A program made the position numbers and the translations under genes. DNA of 64,000 bases. It comes from Helopsaltes ochotensis (lineage: Eukaryota > Chordata > Aves > Passeriformes > Locustellidae). Below, piece by piece: positions 11,976-23,495 of the stretch. Numbering within the stretch: position 1 is the stretch's first letter; every line of letters starts with the position of its first letter. The DNA lies in NCBI GenBank assembly GCA_013400155.1, contig VXBM01000131.1, positions 279,956-343,955 on the forward strand, in the 5' to 3' direction. The notes below the pieces were generated by a model. It did no database searches. It was not told the origin of the DNA and worked only from the letters and a program-made list of their open reading frames with translations.

Positions 11976-14975
11976 AAATATGAAGAGTGACCATTAAAGG
12001 AATGGGCCTACTTTGAGCTTGTCCTCCTGTGCTGTTCCTGTGGTGCATCTTGTGGACAAACTGGTGCTTGGTGGAGAGGTCCAAGGGGGAGAAGTGACCC
12101 CCTGTGCTTGCATGGGTTGGGAAAAGAAACTGCAGGAACCTCAGTAAAGGCCAGGGAAGTCCTTTTCTTTGAATGCAGACACACAGCTTAACCCCTTGCT
12201 GCTGCTGCAGGGTATTTGGTGGAACTGGTGCCGTGGGACAGGTCAGGGGCAGTGCAGAGGGCTGCAGCTCTCTTCTGACCAGGGCACAACCCTGACCCAG
12301 CTGAGAGGACAGCTGTACAGACAGACATGGGAGAGCCCAAGAGAAATTGGGCATTTCTGTTGTTCTTGCTGTGTTCTCCAAAATATGAGGTCTCTCTGTA
12401 TCTCTGACCATCAGTACCAAGAATTAAATCCCTGTTAGTTTTTCCAATATCTCCTATGACACCAATGCAGTGAAAGTGTAGAAATATTGATTATTTTTTA
12501 ATCCTTGAAGACTTCTGTGATGTGGGATAGAAAGAATGTCTGTATGCAGAGACACGAGGAAACTCATACATATTGTTTTTCCCCATAGTTTAATAGGGTT
12601 TCTCTGTATTACTGAAGATTTGGCTCTTAATAACCTACTGTGACTTAGTAGCAACTTTGTTCTTTATAGATCTTTTTTTAACCCTTGTGCACTAAATTTG
12701 CACTTGGTCTTCCTAGCAGAGCTGAAGAGGGATTTAATTTTTTTTCAGTGAAGAATGGGTGAAAAGCAGTGAGTTTAGTTTTCAAATCAGGAGGGAGTAA
12801 TGACTGGCAAATTTGACCGCCATGATGATATAAAAAAAAAATAATTGTCACTGATGGTCATCTTTGGTAAATACTTCTTTTATGCTTGCATCACCTCTGG
12901 TGTATGACTGCCTTCTGTGGAGAAAGAAAATAAAATATTTGAGGTTTTTAGAAGTTTTTAGTACTTTCCCTCTTTCTCTGACTGCTTTTGGAAACTGTTA
13001 CCATGAACACAGTTACACAGACTTAGGGAGAAGCAATACTAGTCTTTGCAGTGGGGTAAAGTAACATTTTTAGAGGTAGACTAGTGGCTATTTTGTTTCT
13101 CTCCAGGCTGGAAGTGCACGCTGAGTCCTGCTGGCTGCTGGGAATCCTTATTTCTGGCAGAAACGATCTCCCATTTTCAGTCCTGCAGGGCAATAAAACA
13201 GTGGACTACACAGCCTTAATGTATAGCTTTCCTGAGAAACTACAGCTGTCTTGGGACTGCATTTTTTGCCTGCTTTGGGCCCCAGGCAACTATAAACGCT
13301 GGGAGTGAAAAAGGAAACATTTGTGGCAGTTATCTTTAAGAGCACTGGCGTCTGCTGGAACCTGGTCAGGCTTTGGGTGGGTTAGACGAATGCAAAATAC
13401 GTGATGGATTTACACGTGGTTCTGCATGGCCTTTCAGGTTAATTCAGTTGTTGCTATGGTTTATTTGTAACCCATACTGTGCTGTGTGGCTCTGGCTGTG
13501 CTAGAGGTGAATTTCCTGTGCCAATTCATATTAAGGAGCAGCTGTGCCCTCATGAGCATGTATTAGAGTTAGTTAAGATGAACAAAACATTTTTTTTTTC
13601 AAGTTCATTTTACATGTTTGGTTTGTTTGTTTTTTTTTCCTTTCTGGTTACTCCTTTAAGAAATCTTTCCTCTTCCAGCTTCATACTTGCCATGTACTCA
13701 TATACCTGTAAAACATTACATGCAGGCACACCTGAAATGTGGGAAATGCAGTTTAGAAACCAGCACTGGTTGAAACCACTTTTTTGTTGGTTTGGTTTGG
13801 TTTTGGTTGTTTTTTGTGGCAGGTAGGTCAGTCTGACGTACCGTCACTTCTAGAATTGCAGATTTCTGAACTGCAAGGCCAGTAAAACTCTGGCATTGTC
13901 AGGAACAACCTGAGGAAAAAAAATTGCGTGCTTTTACACCAGTAGATCTCTGGTGACTTCAGGTAAACAGTTTGCAGATATATCCTATTCAAAACAGACA
14001 CTAATTTCCTTGGAGTCATCCAGGCTGTCCCTTTAAATTCTTAGGGAAGCCTCCATGATGTCATCATGCAGGGAAAGGTACTCTTTCAAATCAGTCTAAA
14101 GAATCAGGACCTTTCTTTGTGTATCTCCTGTTTGTGAAGACCAGGGTGCCACAGTCCTGTTTAGTCCAGCATCTGCTTCACAAAACTTTTAGAAATGAAG
14201 GCTCCAAATTGTCATACCCATGCAGTCACAGTCAGGGGTCTTTTGTATTTTTGTATAGGAAAATGTTCCCCAGTCGAGCAACCTAAACATGGTTTTCATA
14301 TTTCACTGACCCCCTGGAAAGCAGTATTATCCCCAAAGATACCTGTGCTTTCCTGGTGTGGATTGCAGGGCAATATTATCATTATTTCAGAGAAATATCA
14401 TTAGACCTATGTTGTCATGTCTTCCTTGGCAATGGGAGCCATGTAGGAGATATCTGCCTCCTTCAGGAGCTTCTGGACTATTCAGATTACTTCATCATTG
14501 ATGAGAGGTTGTTGAAAGAATGAAAGTAAAAATATTTCCTCAAGCTGTGTTGCATATACAGCACCTTTGGTTCTGTGCAAGCAAGAGATTTTCATGTTTG
14601 CTGGACACCTGGAGATGTGTACAAGACCATGATGGTTTTTCATTTGATTTGGTAGGATAGGACTGTGCAAATGTTTGAATTTAAAGAGAGGGAATAAAAC
14701 AAAGAAATTAAAGAATTTTTTTAAAAAATGAAGTCATTTTCCATTGAAAGTTAGCCATGTTTTGTTTGCCTTTCCCTTTCTTCATGGCCTTGACTTTCTT
14801 TGTATACATGAGGAAAGGGGAGTCGAAATCACATGAATCATCACCAGGAAACACACGCAATGCTAAAACAATTGAAAATTTAAGTTTCACAGGCCACAAT
14901 CAAATTCGAGGTTTTATTAGGAGAATGATTCTCAAGCCTGTATTTGGCTGTGATGCTCTCAAAAAGAAACAGCAT

Positions 14976-15027
14976 CCCCCCCCCCCCGATCATTTAAAAA
15001 TCAAGCAAAGTAAACTCCCCCCCCCCC
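14976..15027. repeat. Pair of C homopolymers (C12, C11)
   Basis: C runs lie at 14976-14987 and 15017-15027, with starts 41 bp apart. On the minus strand they are G runs, like the other two pairs. Confidence 0.95.
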
Positions 15028-17420
15028 ATGCCAAGGTTCAGAGTTATATTCAGATATACAGAGTGTGGTACAAGAGGGCAGATAGTGAACTGAACTGAAC
15101 ACATGAAGGCTGCATTGAAAATCAAAGAAATATATTTTACTTTCTTCCTTTTTTCTTTCTTTTTTTTTATTTCTGTTCCTCCTAAGATCTCTCACATACA
15201 AGTCTAGATAAAAATGAATTGTCCAGAGTATGGATGTGTAATGATACATTTGATGCTGTGTCTTTCAAAATATTACTCTCAAACATTTTTCCAACGTATC
15301 TCTTTATCTGTTTTCTGAAGGGACACAGATATCAGATATGGTTGCCTTTTCTGACAAGAATAGAAAATATACATACAAATATTCCACATATGGAAACAAC
15401 TCTTTTATTCCTGGACAAGAAGTATGCTAAAATTAAGCTAAAGCTTGAAAGTATGTTTCAATAACTCAAAAATAAATGGTAATAAAGCTGTAATTATCCC
15501 CAAAGCTACAAATACAGTAAATAAGTTAAAGTTAAATTTATAACACCTGCAAGCTTATCAAGCATGCAAAAGCAAAACAAAGGCAGCCAAATGACTTTAG
15601 CTTCACCCTGTAGTAAAACTAAGCAAATTTAGTTAGAGAATAATGATGTTTATAGTCCTAGATTCATTTGCTAAAAAAAAGGAGCTTATCTTATTTTTTC
15701 TTTTTCTAAATCTCATTGTCTTATGATGCTATCCATTGCAGAACAGTGAAATCCTGGCTGTACGTGCAGACCTCAGCTCATCCTGTGAATATTACCTCCT
15801 GAAAAGGAGAACGAGACTACTGTTAAATTAAATGTATTAAAGCTGAGGAGAAAAAAAAAGGCATTTTAAAGGTCTTATACCTCCATACCTAGCATATAGA
15901 TTACATATATTCTTAATCTTCATTGTACATTTTATTAAAAGGTGTAGCCTTGAATCATTTAGAATTGTCAGCATTTTAATTTAAAATTTCTGCGAAATAT
16001 GTTTGTTTCACATATAAAATTAACACAGTGTTCTTGTGGTCATGCCTGCTTAAGCAGATTTGTTTCTTGATTGATAGAATATTAGGCAGGTCAGGTTGGA
16101 AGGGCTTGGTGTACACTCAGCTATCACTTTTAATAAACAGTAATTTCTTTGTTTAGTGTCTCTGCATTTTCTTAATAATTATCCATGGAAAGGTTTATTC
16201 TCTCTTATATTTTGCTAATTCTAAAATAATTGTGCCAACATGTTTCTGGATTAACTCAAGTTGTTTCCATTTTAATTTGCTAAACAAAAAATTCTTTAGA
16301 GCGTGGAAATGTTAGTCCTATTTCCTAGGCTCAACTTTTGGTTTTGTGCAAATTTTGGGATCAGTTACAAATGAGATTATTTTCACTAATATGTAGTCAT
16401 GAAATTATATTTCTTTTTCTAAATAAACTGAAAAGGTGACATGTCCCTCAGATCTCCTGTTAGTCATATCTGAGGTGACAGTGGATGGGGAAGAAGAGCA
16501 GTGTTTTAGATACAAAGCTATTTTCATCTGCTTTGCACTGAACATCTATCGTGCACCTGGTACCAGCTAGAAGAGAATGATTCATGTGCTGTGGTCACTG
16601 GCTGGACTTGGAATACCTGAAGGTATTGCTTAGAGGATTTTCATGAAGCATTTGCAATGCCCTCTCTGGAGGCAGTGTTGAGGTGGGATAGCTCATCTTT
16701 AATGACTTGAAAGCTGAGGTGAGCGTTGGCCATGTCTTAACTGGGATGCTCCAGTCAGCTCTCCTGCCTGTATTGTGCCACCCTGAGGTTCTCAGATTCC
16801 ATTTTTCCAAATAAATCAAGGAAAAAGATTCAATATTACCCGTTAGCCTCAGTTACATCTGTTTTTAGTTCTGTGGTTACCTATACTCATCATCCTTACC
16901 AGGCGTGTACATATATTTCTCTCTAAACCCAAAAGTTCCAGGAAACTGTGTGGCTTCAATGGATTTTCCAGTTTCCTTAAGTGGATTTTCCAGCAGATAA
17001 AAATTTCTCTGAGTTCTTTTTTGCTGTCTTACCCTTCTGTGACACCAGTGGCTGCTGCGCGTCACAGACACAGCTCCTGTCACTGGCTGGTGACGTGGCC
17101 TGACACTTCTGCTGGTAAGCAAGTCACAGCTCCAAACCAGCCTGGACAGGTGTCTGTGGGCTCCATTTCTGAACAAACTTGATGCCTCCTTGTTGGAGAG
17201 GAGAGTTTCTTACCTCTTCAGGTTCAGAGACCCACCAAACAAAACATGGTGGCAAGACTGGCTCCCAGTTTTGTCCAGCAAGTCTCTTAGTGCCGTTCTT
17301 TAAATGGGGATAAAGCTCCATTTATGCTGCAGAGTGGTTCATTCACTAGTGGAGTGTATGAATTCGAAAAGCTACTTGTTGTACCTGAGGAAATAGTTGC
17401 ACTTCTCCTGGTCTCTGTGT

Positions 17421-17469
17421 GGGGGGGGGGACATTTTAGAACCTCATTATGAAGAGGACTGGGGGGGGG
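17421..17469. repeat. Pair of G homopolymers (G10, G9)
   Basis: G runs lie at 17421-17430 and 17461-17469, with starts 40 bp apart. This is the third pair of the same design in this intron. Confidence 0.95.
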
Positions 17470-20257
17470 TTCCAAGAATACTGTTTATGGTTTGTTTAAG
17501 GTTATCAATTGTGTGTCAAATAAAAAGCTCACTGCAGATGATCATAGTGCAGTACTTTGAACTCATTTAACTCAACATTATTTACAGAATATTTATCTTG
17601 GTTATGGCAGTTTTTGTCATACAGCAATATTACTTCTCCATTATATACTGCATGTGACCACCACATAAGTTTGATAATAAATGTTGGGAAATAAAAAATA
17701 GAGTAAGTGCCTCAGTATGATAGCAATTCCCATGTGGTGGGAAATAATGTCATAAACTTCAAATTACCTTTTAAATAAATGTTTATGTCCAACCCATCCA
17801 TTAGATCATAGCCTGAAGGTCAGGAGGATCGTTTCTTCATCTTTCACTGTATGCATTATGGTTGCTTTTTTAGGTGTAAATGATGTTTTTAAATGAAGAA
17901 TGGATCTCGAACCATACACAAACAATGGCTAGACATTACTGAGTCGCAGCATGGCAGAAATAGCCTCAGCCACTCTGCTAAATATAGAAATGCAGCAGTA
18001 AATTGAATTCATTCTTAGAAAATATTTTTAATGGCTGAGACAATACAGAAATACAGTTCATGTCATTCTCACAGTATGAAGCCTTGACATTTTAGTCAAA
18101 TTTGAATTCTAGTTGTGGTTTGTTAAATGGCTGATTTACAAAATGCTTGTGAGAGTAAAGATTTTGGAGAGGAAGGCAGAGCATACCTGAGCATGCAGAG
18201 AAGTGCCCAGGTAACAGATACCGTATTTATGAGGGTCTGAACCTTGTAGGGTTTTGTGTGTTTGGGACGAGATACCAGCTCAGTAAGTGCCATGGGATGG
18301 TGTGAAACACCCCACACTCTGAGAGCTCGCTATTCCCAATGCCTGTCGTAGGGAGTGAACATTGATGACCCATCTCAAGGCCAAATTCCACAGAGACATT
18401 TCCCTGCTTTGGGCTGGGTGTCCCTTGTCCGCATGTCCTGGAGGAACCCAAATGGCTCCCCAAACCACCCCAAGCATCAAAGCTTTTGTATGTGGTGCTC
18501 CAGAAGAGGTTATCCCTGTGGTGCAAGGCTACAAAGCCAAGTGGGAGCTGGAATGGTTGGGCTAACTGGTGGCTTTGGAGAAGCAGAAGCTGTAGCTGTC
18601 CTGAGGTGGTTGATGTGTGCATGGGGATGGGGCCAGGGCTGGGCTGGCTGGGAGAGGGGGAAGGAAGAGCTGTTGAGGGCTGTCAGACTGATCTGGAAAT
18701 AAATTCAAACCAAAAACTTCTGTTAAGAGGCAGGGGAAAACCCATTGTCATGGAGATTTAAAACGCCAATCAAGAAATTTAGTGCGTTTTTTGCTTCAGC
18801 TATGATTTGACCTTCCTGTTTACATTAAACGTTTTTTACAGCAGAGTGCAGTGACGTGGTTGCTTTGTTTGAGATATTTGACAGTTACAGCAGTTCTGGG
18901 AATAATTGGTTTGGTTCTATATGTGTCAGGAAAGAAACATGTTAATATTTGAGATCAGGTACATTTTTTTTAACGTATTTAAATTTGTTGTGATTCTCAA
19001 CTTCACCTTCTTCCACGAGGACCATGAACATGTTAAACTCTTCTTTAAGAAAATGTAAAACATTTCTTAGTAACATATTAAATATTTTATGTCCAAAAAG
19101 ATCTTTTTGGTTAGAGGTTAATCTATTCCAGAACCAGTTGTCTATAATATTGTTTCTTTTGTCATTATAATTCATGTAAAAATGGTACATTAATTTCTTA
19201 GAGATCACTTGATCTCAATTCTTTTTTGTTAGCAGAGGTCTATAATCCTTTCCACAGCAACCACTTGTAAAGGCAGAGGATTATGGCTTGAGGCAGGATA
19301 TGAACAGCAGGAACAGATCAACTTAAAAACAAAGATCCTGTTTGAGTACAAATGCTATTGTTAGCACAGAGTTGGGGTGAGTCAAGTGGCAGGATGTCTA
19401 TTAGAATATAATAAATTCATATCAACGCCACATGGCGTGCTAGCCAGAAGACACATCCTTCTAGCAGTTCTGTGATAGACCTCTTCTTTTCATACCTCTA
19501 CTTATTATGCTTTTGCTTAGTCCAACAAACCATTCCCTCTGGGAATGGCTGATATCTAAACATCTGAGCAGCTTTTTGGTTTGCTGTAGATTTATTTTTC
19601 TGTCTAAAAAGTTTCCGCTCTGTTATGCTTTTCCCAAAATCTGCTAAAAGCAGGGATTTGAAATTGCACTACTACAAGGTCATTCTGAGGTTAGTAATAG
19701 TCATTGTGGACTGTTGCTATCTTTTCTTTTGAAGTGTGTGATCCTCCATATAAAAGGAGAAAAAGAGGTTTTTCCTTTGTCCCTATATTTAAAAATAAGA
19801 GATACAATGACATATTTTCCTTTATTAAAAAGTCTTGTGTTTAATACTGATAGTGTAACTGACCTAACAGCGATATCTGTGACTCAATTCAATGTATTTT
19901 TGAAATGTAATTTATTTTTCTAATATTTTCCAAGTTAAGGTTAGTTAGAAACTACAAAAGTTCCTAGTGACAGAATACATACTACTCTAGTGTGGAAAAC
20001 CTCTACCTTTGGTAAAAATCAGAAAAACTTTCATGGCCTAGACAAAATTAATAAATATACAAAAATGCAGCAATGGAGTCAGGTAGCAGTTTCACTTTGA
20101 ACAGTTTTCTATATAGTTATTCCAACAACTGACACCATGTAGCTTCCCAAGTTTCTGTTGACTGCATTTTTGTAATAGACCGTGAAATATATCCTGTTTA
20201 TAAATGATACGAGTTTCACCTCAGTGTATCTTAATTTGTATATGCATACATATTTTT

Positions 20258-20280
20258 TATATATATATGCACACACACAT
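20258..20280. repeat. Short (TA)n(CA)n repeat
   Basis: About five TA units run into about five CA units. It is a minor microsatellite. Confidence 0.85.
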
Positions 20281-21763
20281 GCTGTAATAAACACCATCAA
20301 ATAGTAAAAGTCCATATAAGCATTTCTAGTGGCAAGTAAGACAGAGGTTTTGGGAGAAAAGAATATTTGAAGGGGCCTTTATTCATTGTCATGTGGTAAC
20401 AAGAGGAGACTCAATACAATGGTTTCAGGGAGTTTGAATGCTTGCTGCTGCATGGATTAGGATCCCCCTTCAGTGTCCTGACGTTTGCAAGGTTAAAAAA
20501 GGCCCAAACAGAGTCTTAGGTTATGTTTCGAACTTCTGTCTGAAAAGAAGATCTTATTCCAGTTGATAAATACTGGTTTTCAGATCATCCTACTGATGGC
20601 ACTTGGGCTGCAACTAAATTATCAATGAATAAGAAAACAGAAGCCATGGCATTCCAACGGTGTGAATTTTTTGGCCTGTATTATTTTGTTAGCCTGAGGC
20701 AAGAGATTGTGCTCTCGGTGCTCATCTGTGCAGACTGAGTAATGTGAGACAAAGGTATACCCACACCAATGCGCAATATGGCCACATCCTACAGACTCGC
20801 CCGTCTCTCTGCGTGGCACAGGCAGCCAAGGACCTCTCATGGACAATAGTCACATGTTAAAAAAACAGTCATTTTATTACAGTGTCTGTGATCTCACCAC
20901 CACAGCTGATTCTAGCAGCATTACAACATGACAGTGAAACTGTGGGTCTGCTCATCTGGTTAGAATCAGAATTTTATACTATCAGGAGTTGGTTTTACCA
21001 GCAGGATTTTCTGTTACCTAACCAGAATTCTGTATATTTGAACGAATTCTATGCATGAGAGCAATTGAAAATACGTATTCCCAGTGCTATCTATTTTGGT
21101 GTTTCAACATGACTTGCATTAGTGTGTGTGATAGCTTGAATTTTCTTTCTTCGCCAAAGCTGCTTAAACAATACAATGACAGATTTCTGCTTTTATTCTT
21201 CGTTAATGTCATTCTTCATCCTCTCTGCCCCACATCAGGGAGGAAGTGTTGCGAGTTTGCTATTTTAATGAAGAGAAATGAGGCATCTATCAACTAGGAT
21301 TTACACTGGAGAGCACATCAATTCAGCTGCCTTGAGCTTGCTGAGTTTGCATATCCAGGGCCAAGCAGTGCTCTCAATTACTCCTGTGCAACCCCATTAA
21401 TTTCAGGAGCCTGTGTGGTTCAAAAGTGGCTTTGCAGAACGTGGGGCAATATTAGGGGGAGAAAAAAAATGTATCTGCTAGAGCAGTCAAGCTCCAAAAT
21501 ATGATTTTTGGTTATCTATAGGAAGATGTACGTGCAGTCATAATTGCACTTTTGAAGGGTTAGGGTAGTCCTCGCGTAGCAATTTCATTGAGCGTCCCTT
21601 TGTAGCTGTGCTTAGAACAGACAGCCACCCAAAAATTACTGCAGCGAGGGGGAAAACACTTCCAGCCCTGGAAACGTATTGTAAATGGTATGTCTTTAGT
21701 AGACTCTATCCTGTAATTACTCTTAACCGTGGGTTGTTTCCTCCTCTCCCGCCCTTTCTGCAG

Positions 21764-21958
21764 GAGCTATGCCGCCAGCGCATGGCAGTGAAAACCTCTG
21801 ATCGCCCGGAGCCGCTGCACTCTTCCCGAATCAACAGCGTCTCCTCTCAGCTCAGCGATGGGCCCATGCCCAGCCCCTCCGCCCGGAGCAGCACCTCGTC
21901 CTGGTGCGAGGAGCCGGTCCAGTCCAACATGGACATCTCCACCGGTCACATGATCCTG
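21764..21958 (+). CDS. PTPRN2: PTPRN2 internal exon: cytosolic juxtamembrane region
   Basis: This exon adds 65 codons of the cytoplasmic tail between the membrane and the phosphatase-like domain. It starts ELCRQRMAVKTSDRPEP, continues through a Ser-rich stretch (SRINSVSSQLSDGPMPSPSA) and ends MDISTGHMIL. Its first residues complete a YQEL motif begun by the previous exon. Tyrosine-based signals of this type in phogrin are known to take part in endocytic and granule sorting. The acceptor is ccctttctgcag and the donor is CTG|gtaagg; both ends are phase 0. The linker is low-complexity but strongly recognisable: NMDISTGHMIL is a hallmark of the PTPRN/PTPRN2 pair. The reading frame stays open on both sides into intron (21608-22087), so an ORF finder would overextend it; the splice sites set the limits. 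Confidence 0.96.
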
Positions 21959-23060
21959 GTAAGGCACTTCTGTCTTCACGGCGCCAGGAATCGTGACATG
22001 TCTGTTAAGCACCTGCTCACCTGTTGGGAAGAGATAGCTTTAAAAGTCAGGGAAAGATGTCTTTTCACAGGTGGAAAATATTCCTGAGCTTCATTGGTAA
22101 TCTTAACTTTGTATAGTTAAAACTAAAGGCATTTTTGTTTCCGTTTCTTTTTCATTATTTCTTTGTTTTTCTTCTCTTGGGAACATTCTTTTATCTTGGA
22201 CACGTGAATTGTTTGCATGCTTGCTTTTAAGAAAAAAAAGACCTATGCTGTCCTCTTGTCCTATTTATTTATGTTTACCTCAGCTTGGACAACTGAAGAA
22301 AGCTGCCAAATTTCTGATCAGCTCACTGCTTTTTCTCATGTGTCTCCAATGTGTGGAGGTATCTGAGCTGAGAAGATTAGTGATATGGAGCAATTTGTTT
22401 CTGTCACCCTTAGAAAAGAAAAGGGATCTGAATTTTGAGCCTTGCCTGGATTATTTTTTTTTCCCCTTGGATGAATTTCTTCCAAGCCGGATTTCTCATG
22501 TTTGAAATGATCCAAATATATTCTATTGATGGAGTCTGTGTTGGAAATCTTGGGTTACTTCCAAGCACAGCTTGAGACCTGTATCAGTGTAGAAGATGGA
22601 CACATGAAGAGTTTTTTGTGTGTGAGAGTCAGAGTCCAGTGGTTGGGACTGGTGGAGCTTGTTTCTGTCCTGCTGGGAGAGCTGTAGAGTAATCCTCCAT
22701 TTTTTGTGCCTTATTTTCATCTTTCTTTAAATATTTATTGTCTCTCTAGAGTGCATTGACATTAGCTGAGTAGAAGTTAGGTGGTGATGAAGAACTTGAC
22801 CAAAAGTTGTGTTATTTTGCTTTATGTATTTGACTTCTGCTTTTACCTAAAGTAAAACCCTTTCCAGCTGATAATTTTCCACGCTTCTGGGAACTTCCCT
22901 CCATCACGTCATATACTTTTGGGTCATAATTTTTTTAAGTTCTTTCTTTTTCTGGAATTATATTTGAAAGTACTATCTTCTGAGGTATTTTTCAAGTTCT
23001 TACAAGCCAATATCACATAACAGAGTAAGGAATGAAGGCAGGCAAAACCCAAAAACTTAA

Positions 23061-23125
23061 TTTGACCTCAGCCAAGTTACTGACCTCCTTCAGCCTTGAT
23101 CAAGTCAGCTGTAAAACTGAGCAAA
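23061..23125 (+). repeat. Possible MIR-type SINE remnant
   Basis: The order tgacctcagccaagttact, gacctccttcagcc, gtcagctgtaaaactgagca parallels the conserved core of MIR ('gtgaccttgggcaagtcact...cctcagttt..catctgtaaaatgggga'). It is short and diverged, and could be chance. Confidence 0.4.
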
Positions 23126-23440
23126 AGAAGGGCAGGATTTTTAACAAGATGCTTCCTCAGAGTATATAATCTAAATACATCAGTAAATACATCTCTGCCA
23201 TCCCCCCCTCCAAAAGTAATTAATTATTATGTTAATATCTGGTAGACAAGTGCAGTTTGGAAGGGTTGTTCCCATGACAGAAAACCATTTGTTACAGTTT
23301 TGACTGTTCCACTTTCGCCTAACCATAATTAAAATCCACTTGGTTTCCTTTCATGGTTAAGTAAAGTACTTGGGGGCTGGGTGGAGGAGGATGGGGAACC
23401 CCAAACATTTCAAGTTTCCTAGCCTCAAAATAAGTAAAAA

Positions 23441-23495
23441 TTCTGAGGCAAGGTTCAAAAAGTTCTGAGGCAAGGTTCAAAAAGTTCTGAGGCAA
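23441..23495. repeat. 22-bp tandem repeat, 2.5 copies
   Basis: The unit begins ttctgaggcaaggttcaaaa and occurs exactly at 23441-23462 and 23463-23484, then as a partial copy at 23485-23495. The identical copies imply a recent duplication. Confidence 0.95.

Larger units (their letters stand above)
1285..21763 (+). other. PTPRN2: PTPRN2 intron, 20.5 kb
   Basis: This intron separates the transmembrane and juxtamembrane exons. It contains a poly-A/(GA)n microsatellite at 1510, an old palindromic repeat remnant at 3299, and a GC-rich patch with an NRF1-like site at 4810-4850. It also holds three pairs of G or C homopolymers (6040, 14976, 17421), an eroded CR1 at 11556-11975 and a small TA/CA repeat at 20258. 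The stretch 21000-21450 is complex and non-repetitive and could be conserved. Positions 7200-7500, 8230-8460, 9050-9400 and 12000-12400 are moderately GC-rich, with chance open frames. The rest is unremarkable AT-rich intron with no recognised gene. Confidence 0.85.

Noticed and set aside
11950..12420. A 156-codon minus-strand frame
   Set aside because: No recognisable motif, and it runs into the end of the old CR1 copy; treated as chance.
16082..16125. Possible CR1 3' end on the minus strand (gatagaatattaggcaggtcaggttggaag region)
   Set aside because: Only a short, loose resemblance; no continuation of CR1 sequence.
21608..22087. A 159-codon plus-strand frame
   Set aside because: It is exon 21764-21958 read through into both introns; the flanking residues have no match to the family and the splice sites are consensus.
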